DNA of 64,000 nt from Erythroxylum novogranatense (lineage: Eukaryota > Streptophyta > Magnoliopsida > Malpighiales > Erythroxylaceae): the NCBI GenBank assembly GCA_029891385.1, contig CM057225.1, positions 15,924,620 through 15,988,619 of the forward strand. Direction: 5' to 3'. A program made the translations under genes and the position numbers. Shown one piece after another: positions 22,706 through 35,714 of the stretch (positions are counted from its first letter, which is position 1; every line of letters starts with the position of its first letter). The notes beneath the pieces are model-generated. The model made no database searches. It saw only the letters and a program-made list of their open reading frames with translations, and had not been told where the DNA came from.

Positions 22706-25700
22706 TGTTGGGCCCCGAAAATTTTTTATTTTATTTTATTTGAATTAATTAATTATTTATTTATGGATTTATTCGTTAATTATTTTATTTTGTCTTAATT
22801 GATTTAATTATGTGTTTATGTAAATATTTTTATGTTGGGCTTGAAAATTAGAAGTTAGAAATTAAATGAAAGCTTGGGCTTAATATTGGAAAGTATGGGC
22901 TTAGGTAAATGGATTAAGTAGAAGGAGGATTAATAATAAGTGGGTTTGGTGGAAGTAGGCCTTGGGAGGTGGAGGCCCAAAAGCCTTTATGTAAGGGAAA
23001 GCCAAAACTATGTAGTTTTGGTGTAGGATGAATTAAAGGAATTAAAGAAGAGTTAAAGGAAGAGGAGGAGAAGAGAGTGTCGTAGAATCGAAGGAGAGGA
23101 GAAGAGAAGGAAAAGCGTGAGCTAGCCAAGGAAGAAAGGAAGAGAGAAAATCGTGGGAGGCTTGTGGAGAAGAATAAAGAAGGAGAAAAGAAGAAATCAA
23201 GAGCTTAAGGTAAGTATCTATCTTCCTTTGAGTTAGATTCAAGAAATGGGATGAAATGAAGGTTAGGGTTTGTGTAGGAATGAAGAAAGAAAGAAGAGAT
23301 GAGTGGTTTTGTGATTAGAAGCTAGGGTTGGTTGTTTTAGCTTAAATGGGCTATGGGTAGGTTAGGTTTAAGACTTCGTTATCGATTTATCGATTCTTGA
23401 ATATTCGACTTTTCAATGAGTTTGAAATGTGTTTTATTGAAGGAACCAAGAAACCTCACTCGAGAGAGAGGAAGAGTAATCGTGAATCCGTATTTCCGAC
23501 GATAGGTGGGTAACATGTTTATAGTTGTTACGTGGTGGGCAAATGCCCTATGTGTGCTATCTTTGTTATATTATAAGCATATTGAAAGTGTATTCATATG
23601 ATTTGAAAGAAAAGAATGGAACTTTGATGATTTGAAAGAATAAAAGAAGCATAAAATGCTACTTTACGTATGAATATGTGAACATAATTTGTTGTGTTTG
23701 GTAGAGAGAACCTCTATCGTAAAGTCACGTGCACGTTGACCCTTTTGCCTTCTCCGGCAGCCCGCTTGTGCCCACGAGATCCAAAGCTGGACTCGTCGTG
23801 TTTCTGATAAACTTGGTTTAAATCGTGTTTATGGAACTCTCGAGCAAATTGTGTGCATTTCATCATTTATAAGTGTTTATGATGCATAAGATGGGTGTTA
23901 GTTGCAAGATGATTCTATGTTATGCCTTGTGTGATGAGTTGAGTAAATTGTGAGTTAGGTGATAAAGTTGAGTTTTCAACCTATTATGTAAATTGCTAAT
24001 GCTTTGGATTATTAATTGTGTGTGTGTGGCTCATTATGTGATGGCTATAAATTTGTTAGCCAGCGAGTAGTGTTAGCTCACCCATTCTCCTCCTCGGTGA
24101 AAATTCAAGTTGAGAGTTGAACCTTGCAAGGCATCGACATCACTCCAAGAACTTAGGAACTTTTGTATTAAGTTAATAACTAGCTTTTGGAATAGCTTTG
24201 TAAGCATATTGATCATTGAGCATCTCATCTTTTGTGTTTTGTACTTGATTTTGATGAATATGCCAATATGTAACCAAAGTATGCATGAATCTTTCTTATG
24301 ATTGGAAAGAGAATGAGAGCTCTAGTACTCTCTTCATTATATGTTTTGTTGATTTGTGACCTATGTGTGAAGCATGTGTATCATTCTTTTAAGTTTGGAG
24401 ATTTACATTGGGTGTCTTTGGGTTTTGCCTTGAAAGAGCTTGCTGGAAAATTTCCAAGGTTAGGAGTTGTAAAAGTTTTGTAAATTACAGGTATGTTGCA
24501 TTTTCTAATATTTACGTGTTGTTAGAGGATTGTATGGGAGCTTTATGACTCCTTGAGAGTGATAAGCGAGCTGTAGGGTTCTTCTAAGATGTTTATAAGC
24601 TATTTATGAGGATTAAAATGGTAGGTGTGAGTGGTTAGAATTAAATGTAGGTCTTTATCAAATGATGATTTTTAGACAGAACCTTTGTGACCATTTTGAC
24701 CCTTATAGAGTTGGAATTTGGGTCAGTGATCTTCATGAAAATGTAGATCTTTCTTTTCTCTATGAAATAGACACCAATTTTGTTAAATTTGGAGTTCGGA
24801 ATGGAAAGTTATGACCTTTGCAAGTGGAGTTACCTTTATGTAGCAAAAACCAGACGATGCCTTTATAGCAAAAACAGACGATGCCTTTGTAGCAAAAAAC
24901 GGGCGATGCTGCATGCAAAAACAGACGATGCCTTTGTAGCAAAAACCAGGCGATGCCTGTAGCAAAAACCAGGCGATGCCTGTAGCAAAACCAGGCGATG
25001 CCTTTATAGCAAAAACCGGACGATGCCTTGTAACAAAAACCGGGCGATGCTGCTATAGCAAAAACCAGACGATGCAATGTATGCAAAAACCGGGCGATGC
25101 CTTTATGGCAAAACCAGACGATGCCTTTGTGGCAAAAACCAGGCGATGCACTGTAGCAAAAATCAGGCGATGTTACTGTTCATCTCCGTCTGATTTTTGC
25201 TGAGGATGACATCATCTCCGTCGATTTTTTCTTAAGGATGACGTCATCTTCGTCTCATTTATAAATCTGTTTTTGTCTTACGACCCTCTTCCTTCTTTTG
25301 GCCATAACTTTTTGCACAGACCTCCGATCGACCTCATTCTCGAAGCATTGGATTTCTAAAGATTTTCTACCTTTCTACACTAGACTTATCAGATTTTCTT
25401 TCAAATTGAAAATGGTGGTTTGAAACGAAGCATGGCGATCAGTTGATAAGGGCTGACTATGCTTCAGAATTTTTAAAATATCTTGAGCTATAGAGCTCCG
25501 ATCAAAGCGATTCTTGTTTTAAATTAAACTAGAGGCTTAAACCTACAAGTTTTATGAAGAGACCGATCAGTGATTAAGCCTTTAAGATTTTCAAATGTTT
25601 ACCCGAAGTTGGTAGTGCTCAGTTTTGATTGTTTTCTTCGAGATAGTGTTTTAACCATAACATCTTCATTCCTAACCCGAATTGAGCGATTCCAGTTGCG

Positions 25701-25856
25701 TTGGAATCATGAGATCTGAGGGATCATTTTATCAAGAGCTAACCCGAATTTTATAAAGTGAAATTTTTCCATATTTGTGATTAGCATATGTGTTGGTTGT
25801 GGGTCTTCTACATTTGGATGGGTCAGAATGTTGGGCTTCGGAGGCGGGGTCCAACA
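22706..25856 (+). repeat. G2 5' LTR
   Basis: 3151 bp, TGTTGGGCCCCG ... GGGTCCAACA. AT-rich start with TTATTT runs, a purine-rich tract at 23040-23200, and a ~23-bp minisatellite at 24838-25178. Nearly identical to 30639-33800 outside the minisatellite. Confidence 0.95.
24838..25178 (+). repeat. ~23-bp minisatellite in G2 5' LTR
   Basis: About fourteen head-to-tail copies of a unit like GTAGCAAAAACCAGGCGATG with variable 1-4 base tails. GGCGATGCC variants dominate. Lysine/alanine/arginine-rich reading frames across it are by-products. It is not a CRISPR array: there are no unique spacers. Confidence 0.92.
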
Positions 25857-25861
25857 TTATT

Positions 25862-25872
25862 TGGTATCGAGC
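25862..25872 (+). promoter_or_regulatory. G2 primer-binding site
   Basis: TGGTATCGAGC lacks one A relative to TGGTATCAGAGC (initiator tRNA-Met). It lies five bases after the LTR. Confidence 0.8.
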
Positions 25873-26042
25873 TTAGGCTTACTCCTAGGCTTAAAATGTA
25901 TAGTAGGGAACATTGTATGTGATTAAATGTTTATTTTATGAATTGGTTGTTTGCATTACGTGACATGCATATCATGCATACATATAGGAACTAAGCTTAA
26001 AAGCAATTGTAGCTAATCACTAGTATTTTCATTGAAGAGTGC

Positions 26043-27300
26043 GATGCCACCTCATTGAAGGACACGAGGAGTTTTGCAAGGTTCAATTGCACCTGACTCT
26101 CCGCCGAGAGAGGAGAGCACGGATGAGTCTGTGCCCTGGGAGTGGCAGAGGCCCCTACAAGGCGGGGTAGTGAGCCTCTTCGTTCTGATTCGTGATCACC
26201 TAGTGCATGCGAGCAAGTGCCTCACGTTAGACCCAGTGTTCGAGGCATTTACCCAAGCTTTGTTCAGGCTATGGGGCAAATACCACGAGCTTGGTTGGTT
26301 GACTAAGAGGAGAAGACAGTTTGATAAGCTAAGGAAATGCAGGCGGTGGACTTCCACGGGACCACGGATCTCGAGGAAGCTGAGACTGGTTGAGGAAGGC
26401 GAGAGAGTCTTTGGATCGGATGGAGTCTGAGGATGATGAGAGGGTAGTCTATCTTGCCCGATCTACTTGAGGTGATGCTTTACCTTTGGTGGGAGGCTGT
26501 GCGAGTCGATTGAGACCATGGGATTGGCATGGGAGACTTCTGTTGTCTTGAGGAAGAAATATCTGTCTGAAGTGTACATTCAATGACGGAGGGAGTTCTA
26601 AGCCTTACGAGAGGAGATGGCGGTCGATGAATCTGACGTCGGTTCACAGATTAGCTAGATATCTTTGAGAGATGAAATTTGAGTGAGGCTGCTAAGTGCC
26701 GTCGATTTGAGTCGGGTTTGCACTGCTATCGAGAGAAGGTGATAATCTGAGAACCTGTGACTTACGGCAGATTAGTTGAAGCGTGGCGAGGTTGAGAACC
26801 TCGAGAACATCGAAGTGCAATTACAGGAAGAGGAAGGAAGAGAAGCGATTCGGGAGGGAGGTGGTACTTCATGCACGAGAGAAGTGCTAGAGCCTTTCTG
26901 TCTGATCGAGAGAGAGAATGCGGTGGGGCCGGCTAGACCGATGAGGACTTCTTAGTTTCCACCAAGTCTCAGCGGTGGGCGGCGGTAGAAGAGGAGATGG
27001 GGAGACCACCCTTCCTAAGTGTGAGCCTGTGGATATCTCCATAGAGGAGAATGTCGCAGATTGACAGAGCATGCTTCAATTGTGGCGGAAGGGCATATCA
27101 CTAAGTTTTGTCCCAAGCAGACGGAGAGAGGGATCTCGGATCTGCCCTCTAGAAGGGCAGAGGCAATGGCTCGAAGCGGTGACGAAGTGGGTAGCTCTGG
27201 AGGTCCTAAGAGAGTTTATCCTCAGAGCAGATCCAGAGGCAAGTTCGGCCAGTGTTTGCCATGACTCGAGAGGAGGCGAGACCGCGCGAAGTTGTAGTGG
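26043..27300 (+). pseudogene. G2 gag, heavily broken
   Basis: ATG at 26043 begins MPPH and hits a stop at the fifth codon. The next open part (26074-26430) contains SIAPDSPPREESTDESVPWE and a basic region like that of G1. The zinc knuckle near 27068-27115 is split (CFNC then HITKFC after a 1-base shift). No frame is open through the gene. Confidence 0.8.
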
Positions 27301-27845
27301 GTATGGTTAAAGCTGTTTGATGATTATGTGCTTGCTATGATTGACTCGAGTTCTACCCATTCCTTTGTGTCTTGGTGGGACTATTTCTAGGAGGAGTTTG
27401 AGCTCATTGGATACTCGTGATGGTGAGTACTCAATCGGCCAATATATTATTATCGATCAAGTATATAGAGATTGTGAGATAGAGATTAGTGGAGGAAAAT
27501 TGGTGGTGGATCTGATGCCTTTGAAGATGGGAGGATTGGATGTGATCCTAGGTATGGACATATTAGAGAGGTATCATGTTACTTTAGATTGTAAACAGAA
27601 GACAGTGGAGTTTGAGCTAGAGGATAGCAGGAAAGTGATACTCATGGGAGATAGAAAAGTCAGTCCACCTCGAGTTATTTTAGCTATGATGGCAGAAAGA
27701 ATGATGAGCAAGGGGTGTGAGGCCTTTTTGGCTTATGTGCTAGATATGGAGGCAGATAGAGGGAGGTTGGAAGACATTCTCGTAGTCAGGGAATTCCCGG
27801 ATGTCTTTCCCGAGAATTGCGGGACTACCTCCTCTAGAAATTGAG
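27301..27845 (+). pseudogene. G2 protease region, broken
   Basis: A DSSSTHSFVS-like remnant of the active site near 27340-27370 in a broken frame, then VDLMPLKMGGLDVILGMDIL (27505-27565) and DCKQKTVEFEL, both matching G1. One long frame is open from 27341 to 27844 but begins out of phase with the active site. Confidence 0.8.
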
Positions 27846-29050
27846 TTTTCCATTGAGCTTCATTCGAGCCTTTGCGTCGATCTCAATTCCGCCTTATCGG
27901 ATGGCTCGTGGAATTGAAGGAGCTTAAGGAGCGTTGGAGGATCTTTTAGAGAAGGGTTATGTTAGACCGAGTTCTTCGCCTTGGGAGCTCGGTTCTTTTG
28001 TGAAGAAGAAAGATGGGTCGTTGCAGATGTGTGTGGATTATAGGAAGTTGAATCATGCCTTTATTGAAACAGATAACGCTCCAGCATAGATGATTTGTTT
28101 GATCGAGTTGCAAGGCGAGAGTCTTTTCAAGATAGACTTGAGGTCGGGTTATCATCAGTTGAGGATTAAGGAGACCGATGTGTCAAAGGCGCTTTTAGGA
28201 CGGTATGGCCACTTTGAGTTTTTGGTTATGCCTTTCGGGTTAACGAATGCTCCTGCGGTCTTTATGGATTTGATGAATAGAGTCTTGAGTCCTTCTTAGA
28301 TCAATTTATCATCGTCTTTATTGATGATATATTGGTCTATTCTAAAGTGATGAGGAGCATGAGGATCATTTGATGGTTGCCTTGGAGACATTGAGGAAGA
28401 ATGAGCTGTATGCCAAATTCGATAAATCACGAATTTTGGCTAAGGGAAGTGGTATTTTGGGGCATGTGATCTCGAGCAAGGAGTGCATGTGGATCGCAAA
28501 AGATAGAAGCGTGGTTAAATGGGGCGCCAAAGAATGTAGTGAAGTGAGAAGTTTCTTGGGATTAATTTGGATATTACGGGAGGTTTGTGGAGGGCTTTTC
28601 CTTGATAGCTGCTCCACTTTCCAAGTTGACAAGGAAGAATCAAAAATTTGAATGGGTGAGGAGTGCAGATTAGTTTCGAGGAGTTGAAGAGCGACTTACC
28701 ACCGCGCGATTCGACATTGCCTTACGGTAATGATGGGTACATTGTGTCTGATGATGCCTCGGGAAGGATTTAGGGTGTGTATTGATGCAAGGAGAGAAAG
28801 TGATTGCTTATGCCTCTAGGCGATTGAAGCCTTATGAGATGAACTATCCGATCCATGACTTGGAGTTGGTTGCTATAATCTTTGCATTGAAGATTTGGAG
28901 ACATTATCGTATGGAGTTACCACTAGGATATTCTGAGATCATAAGAGCCTTAAATACTTGTTGACCAAAAGAGCTGAATTTGAGGCGAGGCGATGGTTAG
29001 AGTTGCTAAAAGATTATGACTTGGTGATAGACTACCATCAGGGAAAGCTA
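27846..29050 (+). pseudogene. G2 reverse transcriptase and RNase H, broken
   Basis: Fragments in several frames: [39 protein letters not shown] and [20 protein letters not shown] (28130-28275), a [13 protein letters not shown] box near 28320, then LEWG-like connection sequence and [20 protein letters not shown] (28800-28860). Each block ends in a 1-2 base shift. Compared with G1 the losses are mostly single or double bases. Confidence 0.85.
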
Positions 29051-30600
29051 ATGTTGTAGTGATGCATTAAGTAGAAAGTCCACCATGGCACATGTGGAGC
29101 AGTGTACCTTCCTTCTTTGAAGGATTTAGCGGACTTGATGTGATGTTGAGGCAAGATGGGCTGAGTGTATTTTGGCAAGTTTGAGGTGAGGCCGGTCTTT
29201 GAAGGAGAAGATCGAGGAATTTTAGGATCGGGATGAGTACTTGAGTAAGCAGGGAGGAGATAAAGAATGGAAAGTCGTCTAATGTAGAGGTAAAGGAAGA
29301 TGGATTGATGGTTGTGGGTAGTAGATTGTGTGTTAAGGCAAGTTAGAGTTGAGGATGAAATTCTTGATGAGGCGATAATGCTCCTTATGCGATGCATCCA
29401 GGAGTTCTAAGATGTATCGAATTTGAAAGAGCATTTTGGTGGAAAGGAATGAGGAAAGATGTAGCGAGTATGCTAAAAGATGTTTGGTGTGCCGTGAGTT
29501 AAAGTGAACACCAGCACCTTCGAGCAAGCAATCCTTGCCTATTCCGGAGTGGAAATGGGAAAAGATAACTATGGATTTTCGATGGGATTGCGAGATCTGG
29601 CGGAAGCATGACGCTATATGGGTGATTGTGGATAGGTTGACTAAGTCGACTCACTTCTTGCCGATTCGTCAGATGATTCTTTGAATATTTTGGCTAAGAA
29701 GTATGTGGATGAGGTGATCGGACTTCATGGGATTAGAGTTCGATAGTGTCGATAGGGATCCTAGGTTTACCTCAGATTTTGGGAGAGTTTGCAGGAGGCT
29801 TTGGGGACTCGATTGCATTTTAGTCTGACTTTCCATCCATGAGACCGATGGGCGGTCGGAGAGGACCATTCGGACTTTGGAGGCAATCTTGAGGGCTTAT
29901 GCTTTGGATTTCAAAGGTTAGTGGGATGATCACCTACCTTTGATTGAATTAAACACAACAATTCCTATCACTCAAGAATTCAGATGGCTCCTTATGAAGC
30001 CTTGTATGGTAGGAGATGTAAAACTCCTATATGTTGGGATGAGGAAGGTGAAAGAAAGCTTGTGGGGCTGAGTTAGTGCAGTCACATTGATAAGATAAAG
30101 CTAGTGCCTGAGAGGCTTAAAGCGACTAAAGATCGGATGAAGAGCTATTCGGATGCCCATAGGAAAGAGATGGAATTTGAAGTGGGTGAGAAGGTGTTTC
30201 TTAGAGCTTCTCCATGGAAAGGCGTTTTGAGGTTTGGTAAGAAAGGTAAGCTTAGCCCGAGGTATATAGGCCCATCTGAGATCATTGAGAGGATTGGGCC
30301 TTTGGCTTATAAGTTAGATTTGTCATCGGAGTTGTCTAAGAATCATAATGTATTCCATGTGTCGATCTTTGAGGAGATATAGGTCGGATCCTTAGCATAT
30401 AGTTCAACCTTGAAGTTCGAGTTGAGAGGATTTGAGTTATGAGGAGCAACGGTGGAGATCTTAGATTCAAAGGAAAAAGTGCTAAGGAATAAGATTGTGA
30501 AGTGGTTAAGGTCTTGTGGAGGAACCATTCACCGAGGAGGCTACTTGGGAACCCTTGGAAGCCATGAGGAGAAGTATCCTATCTCTTCATGGACTCATGT
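29051..30600 (+). pseudogene. G2 integrase and chromodomain-like tail, broken
   Basis: VDRLTKSTHF near 29630-29660 and TIRTLEAILRAYALDFKG near 29870-29920 mark the integrase core. YNNSYHSRIQMAPYEALY-like text (about 29955-30005) continues it. 30104-30382 is open and carries [20 protein letters not shown], then [20 protein letters not shown] (GPY/F-type module). 30452-30600 is a broken chromodomain-like tail. The polyprotein is not expressible. Confidence 0.83.
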
Positions 30601-30626
30601 AAAATTTCGAGGACGAAATTCTATTA

Positions 30627-30638
30627 GGAGGGAGAATT
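30627..30638 (+). promoter_or_regulatory. G2 polypurine tract
   Basis: AGGAGGGAGAAT before TGTTGGGCCTG, preceded by the same GAGGACGAAATTC block as in G1. One pyrimidine-rich interruption makes it weaker than the G1 tract. Confidence 0.85.
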
Positions 30639-33600
30639 GTTGGGCCTGAAAATTTTTATTTTATTTTATTTGAATTAATTAATTATTTATTTATGGATTT
30701 ATTAGTTAATTATTTTATTTTGTCTTAATTGATTTAATTATGTGTTTATGTAAATATTTTTATGTTGGGCTTGAAAATTAGAAGTTAGAAATTAAATGAA
30801 AGCTTGATCTTAATATTGGAAAGTATGGGCTTAGGTAAATGGATTAAGTAGAAGGAGGATTAATAATAAGTGGGTTTGGTGGAAGTAGGCCTTGGGAGGT
30901 GGAGGCCCAAAAGCCTTTATGTAAGGGAAAGCCAAAACTATGTAGTTTTGGTGTAGGATGAATTAAAGGAATTAAAGAAGAGTTAAAGGAAGAGGAGGAG
31001 AGAGAGAGTGTCGTAGAATCAAAGGAGAGGAGAAGAGAAGGAAAAGCGTGAGCTAGCCAAGGAAGAAAGGAAGAGAGAAAATCGTGGGAGGCTTGTGGAG
31101 AAGAATAAAGAAGGAGAAAAATAAGAGAAATCAAGAGCTTAAGGTAAGTATCTATCTTCCTTTGAGTTAGATTCAAGAAATGGGATGAAATGAAGGTTAG
31201 GGTTTGTGTAGGAATGAAGAAAGAAAGAAGAGATGAGTGGTTTTGTGATTCAGAAGCTAGGGTTGGTTGTTTTAGCTTAAATGGGCTATGGGTAGGTTAG
31301 GTTTAAGACTTCGTTATCGATTTATCGATTCTTGAATGTTCGACTTTTCCAATGAGTTTGAAATGTGTTTTATTAAAGGAACCAAGAAACCTCACTCAAG
31401 AGAGAGAGGAAGAGCAATCGTGAATCCGGATTTCCGACGATAGGTGGGTAACATGTTTATAGTTGTTACGTAGTGGGCAAATGCCCTATGTGTGCTATCT
31501 TTGTTATATTATAAGCATATTGAAAGTGTATTCATATGATTTGAAAGAAAAGAATGGAACTTTGATGATTTGAAAGAATAAAAGAAGCATAAAATGCTAC
31601 TTTACGTATGAATATGTGAACATAATTTGTTGTGTTTGGGCGAGAGAGAACCTCTATCGTAAAGTCACGTGCATGTTGACCCCTTTTTGCCTTCTCCCGG
31701 CAGCCCGCTTGTGGCCCACGAGATCCGAAAACTGGACTCGTCGTGTTTACGGTAAACTTCGATTTCCATCGTGTTTATGGAACTCTTGAGCAAATTGTGT
31801 GCATTTCATCATTTATAAGTGTTTATGATGCATAAGATGGGTGTTAGTTGCAAGATGATTCTATGTTATGCCTTGTGTGATGAGTTGAGTAAATTGTGAG
31901 TTAGGTGATAAAGTTGAGTTTTCAACCTATTATGTAAATTGCTAATTCTTTGGATTATTAATTGTGTGTGTGTGGCTCATTATGTGATGGCTATAAATTT
32001 GTTAGCCATCGAGCCGTGTTAGCTCACCCATTCTCCTCCTCAGGTGAAAATTCAAGTTGAGAGTTGAATCTTGCAAGGCATCGACATCACTCCAAGAACT
32101 TAGGAACTTTTGTATTAAGTTAATAACTAGCTTTTGGAATAGTTTTGTAAGCATATTGATCATTGAGCATCTCATCTTTTGTGTTTTGTACTTGATTTTG
32201 ATGAATATGCCAATATGTAACAAAGCTATGCATGAATCTTTCTTATGATTGGAAAAGAGAATGAGAGCTCTAGTACTCTCTTCATTATATGTTTTTGTTG
32301 ATTTGTGACCTATGTGTGAAGCATGTGTATCATTCTTTTAAGTTTGGAGATTTACATTGGGTGTCTGCTGGGTTTTGCCTTGAAAGAGCTTGCTGGAAAA
32401 TTTCAAGGTTAGGAGTTGTAAAAGTTTTGTAAATTCGGGTATGTTGCATTTTCGATATTTTGTGTTGTTAGAGGATTGTATGGGAGCTTTATGACTCCTT
32501 GAGAGTGATAAGAGCTGTAGGGTTCTTCTAAGATGTTTATAAGCTATTTATGAGGATTAAAATGGTAGGTGTGAGTGGTTAGAATTAAATGTAGGTGCTA
32601 TCAAATGATGATTTTAGATAGAACCTTTGTGACCATTTTGACCCTTATAGAGTTGGAATTTGGGTCGATGATCTTCATGAAAATGTAGATCTTTCTTTCT
32701 CTATGAAATAGACACCAATTTTGTTAAATTTGGAGTTGAATGGAAAGTTATGACCTTTGCAAGTGGAGTTACCTTTATGCAAAAACCAGATGATGCATGT
32801 AGCAAAAAAGACGATGCCGCATAGAAGCAAAAACGAGACGATGCAGCTGTAGCAAAAACCAGACGATGCAGCATGGCAAAACCGACGATGCATTGTAGCA
32901 AAAACCAGACGATGCATCATAGCAAAAACCAGACGATGCATCAGAGCAAAAACAGACGATGCATTGTAGTAAAAACCAGACGATGCATCATGAGCAAAAA
33001 CCAGACGATGCATCAGATAGCAAAACCAGACGATGCATCATAGCAAAAACCAGACGATGCATTTATGGCAAAACCAGACGATGCATTGTAGCAAAACCAG
33101 ACGATGCCTGTAGCAAAAATCAGGCGATGTTCTGTTCATCTCCGTCTGATTTTCTTGAGGATGACATCATCTCCGCTCGATTTTTTGCTAAGGATGACGT
33201 CATCTTCGTCTCATTTATCATCATTTTTGTCTTCGACCCTCTTCCTTCTTTTGGCCATAACTTTTGCACGGACCTCCGATCGACCTCATTCTCGAAGCAT
33301 TGGATTTCTAAAGATTTTCTACCTTTCTACACTGGACTTATCAGATTTTCTTTCAAATTGAAAATGGTGGTTTGAAGCGAAGCATGGCGATCGATTGATA
33401 ATGGCTGACTATGCTTCAAATTTTAAAATATCTTGAGCTATAGAGCTCGATCAAAGAGATTCTTGTTTTAAATTAAACTAGAGGCTTAAACCTACAAGTT
33501 TTATGAAGAGACCGATCAGTGATTAAGCCTTTAAGATTTTCAAATGCTTACCGAAGTCGGTAGTGCTCGATTTTGATTGTTTTCTTGAGATAGTGTTTTA

Positions 33601-33800
33601 ACCATAACATCTTCATTCCTAACCCGAATTGGCGATTCTAGTTGCGTTGGAATCGTGAGATCCGAGGATCATTTTATCAAGAGCTAACCCGAATTTTTAT
33701 AAAGTGAAATTTTTCCATATTTGTGATTAGCATATGTGTTCGGTTGTGGGTCTTCTATTTGGATGGGTCCGAATGTTGGGCTTGGAGATGGGGTCCAACA
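30639..33800 (+). repeat. G2 3' LTR
   Basis: 3162 bp. Matches 22706-25856 throughout, with scattered 1-2 base indels and substitutions. Its minisatellite (32775-33130) has a different unit variant and different spacing from that of the 5' LTR. Confidence 0.95.
32775..33130 (+). repeat. ~23-bp minisatellite in G2 3' LTR
   Basis: About fifteen copies of a unit like AGCAAAAACCAGACGATGCA. The AGACGATGCAT variant dominates, against AGGCGATGCC in the 5' LTR array, so the two arrays have changed faster than the rest of the LTR. Confidence 0.9.
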
Positions 33801-33805
33801 AAGAA

Positions 33806-35709
33806 GCCGTCGGTGTAAAGGAAGAGAAAGAAAGAGATTTTGACATTTGACTTTCAGCCGATCTAAGGCGTTTCGGGTAAGGTTTGTTTTGTTTCAACTT
33901 GGTTTGTTTAGATTTAAACCTCAAGATTGGAGAATGTAGCGAGTCAATGATTTAGGGTTTTGGGTGAAAAGATGGTTAGATTTTTGGGGTTGATCGTTTG
34001 TGACTGATTTTGATTTGTTAATGGGTTAGAAATGTAGTATAAGTCTTGATCTAAGGTTCGGATGTGTTGCATTTGAGTTTGGGAAAAGATTGAACTTGGA
34101 AAATCTTTGGAAATCGGGTTTGAGTCGTTCTCAGACACCTTGCGTCGCGACGTCGCGTATGAATTCTGCCATGGCGTGCAAGAAAAGAACAACGTCGTGG
34201 CGAATTAATGGTTATTCACCGCGATGTACGAGAGGCGGCGTCGAGACATGCGAAGAGGTATTCGTCACGACGTGCGAAGAAGTGTTCGTCATGCAATGCG
34301 CTTGCGTGCCTTGCATGGCGAAGCACAACCGTTCGTCCATGACGAATGGGGCTTCATGAACCCTATTGTCGAGAAAAGATGAAGTTTGATCTTTTGGGCA
34401 TATCTGTTGATTTAAATTTCCAATTAAGGTGATTTTGGATTTGTTGTGATCTAGAGAGAAAGGACTACAGGTTGGAAGGTTCAGAATCTGCTGCTTAGGA
34501 TTCGGAAATTTGAGTCGGAAGTCTATAGTATTAGAACTTTGGATTTTCACGCTTATCGATTAATTATCTTTGAACATTATTTGATTTGGAACTTGGTTCC
34601 TTATAGGGAACCAAGCCGACCCGAAGTCAATCGCGAGAGGAAGGACACCCGTGTGAGTCACTACTCGGCGATAATAGGTGGGTAATATGTTTATGGTTAT
34701 TGTGTGTATGGACAAATTGTCTTGTGTGTGCTTACTTGCTTGCATGATACGACCTTGTTGGTATTGAACTATATTAGAAATATTGAATGTGCATTTTGAT
34801 TATGATTATGCATGGCTTGATAGGCCTTATGGCAAGACAAGAATGAGAATGTAGAAAACTGTGAAAAATGCTTTGAGCATGAAACGAATGGATTATGTGT
34901 TTTGTTTGGGTAAGAGAGTTACGGATGGAGTCACGTGCACGTTGACATAAAGCCTTCTCCCGGCTGCCCGCTTGAGGCCACGAGATCCTTGAGAAATCAG
35001 ACTCGGATAGTTTACGGATTTAATTTCAGTTTATCCGGATCGTTTACGGAACTCTCGAGCCAATTGTTTATGCATACACGATTGATTTGTTAAGCATAAC
35101 ACATGATGGATTTGACAGACATGTTGCATAATGATTGTGATGTTGAGAAACAGAAATTGCATGACCTATGTTTATATGAATGTGAATTAATTGATGAATG
35201 TTGATTTGCTAGTGATATATGTATATTGCTTGATTGTGTGGTTCGTTTCCAATGGCTATAAACGTATATGCCACTGAGCTTCGCAGCTCACCCCATTACT
35301 CTCCCCTCCTCAGGTGCAGATCGAGACGATTGTCGACCTTGCAAGGCATCAGAAACTTCAAGCTAGTTAGGAGCCTTGTTAAATTAGTAATTTGGTTAGC
35401 CCGCCAGCATTTCATCATGGAGCATACTTATGTATTTTGAATTTTAAACTTTATTTTGTATTACGCTGCATTTGAGAATATTGTTGAATGTCTTCGAATG
35501 ACAATGACAGATGGTTTATGCATTTGGAATGATTAATGCATGGTTAGAATGCATGTGTAGAACGTATGTATGTATTGTTCTATGATTGTATGAATCGAAT
35601 TATGGATTTATATGGTTGTTGGGATCGGGTCCGACGTTGTGGGGCGCCCGTCGCCGACACGACCCGAGGGGCTGCCTCGAGAATGGGGATCCGGTGCCCG
35701 GGCCCAACA
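33806..35709 (+). repeat. G1 3' LTR, second part
   Basis: Continues 22396-22705 and matches 15650-17529 of the G1 5' LTR. Ends GGGCCCAACA, followed by the TTGGC duplication. Confidence 0.95.
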
Positions 35710-35714
35710 TTGGC

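Larger units (their letters stand above)
22706..33800 (+). mobile_element. Ty3/gypsy chromovirus G2 inserted in the G1 3' LTR
   Basis: TSD AAGAA at 22701-22705 and 33801-33805. 5' LTR 22706-25856, PBS 25862-25872, gag-pol relic 26043-30600, PPT 30627-30638, 3' LTR 30639-33800. About 11.1 kb. It belongs to a family related to G1 (same gene order and similar gag start) but with unrelated LTR starts. The LTR pair is very similar whereas the coding part is badly broken. Confidence 0.95.
15344..35709 (+). mobile_element. Ty3/gypsy chromovirus G1 inserted in C1 gag
   Basis: TSD TTGGC at 15339-15343 and 35710-35714. 5' LTR 15344-17529, PBS 17534-17545, gag, protease, RT, RNase H, integrase and chromodomain-like tail to 22355, PPT 22382-22395, 3' LTR 22396-22705 continued at 33806-35709 around element G2. 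Chromovirus affiliation (Tekay/Del-like) rests on the PR-RT-RH-IN order, the GPY/F-like module and the C-terminal chromodomain-like tail. G1 interrupts the copia gag between ...DRQ and RVWHLP. Confidence 0.95.

Noticed and set aside
24838..25178. Regular direct repeats resembling a CRISPR array
   Set aside because: Units are head to tail with no unique spacers and lie inside a plant LTR; the same array is in the partner LTR.
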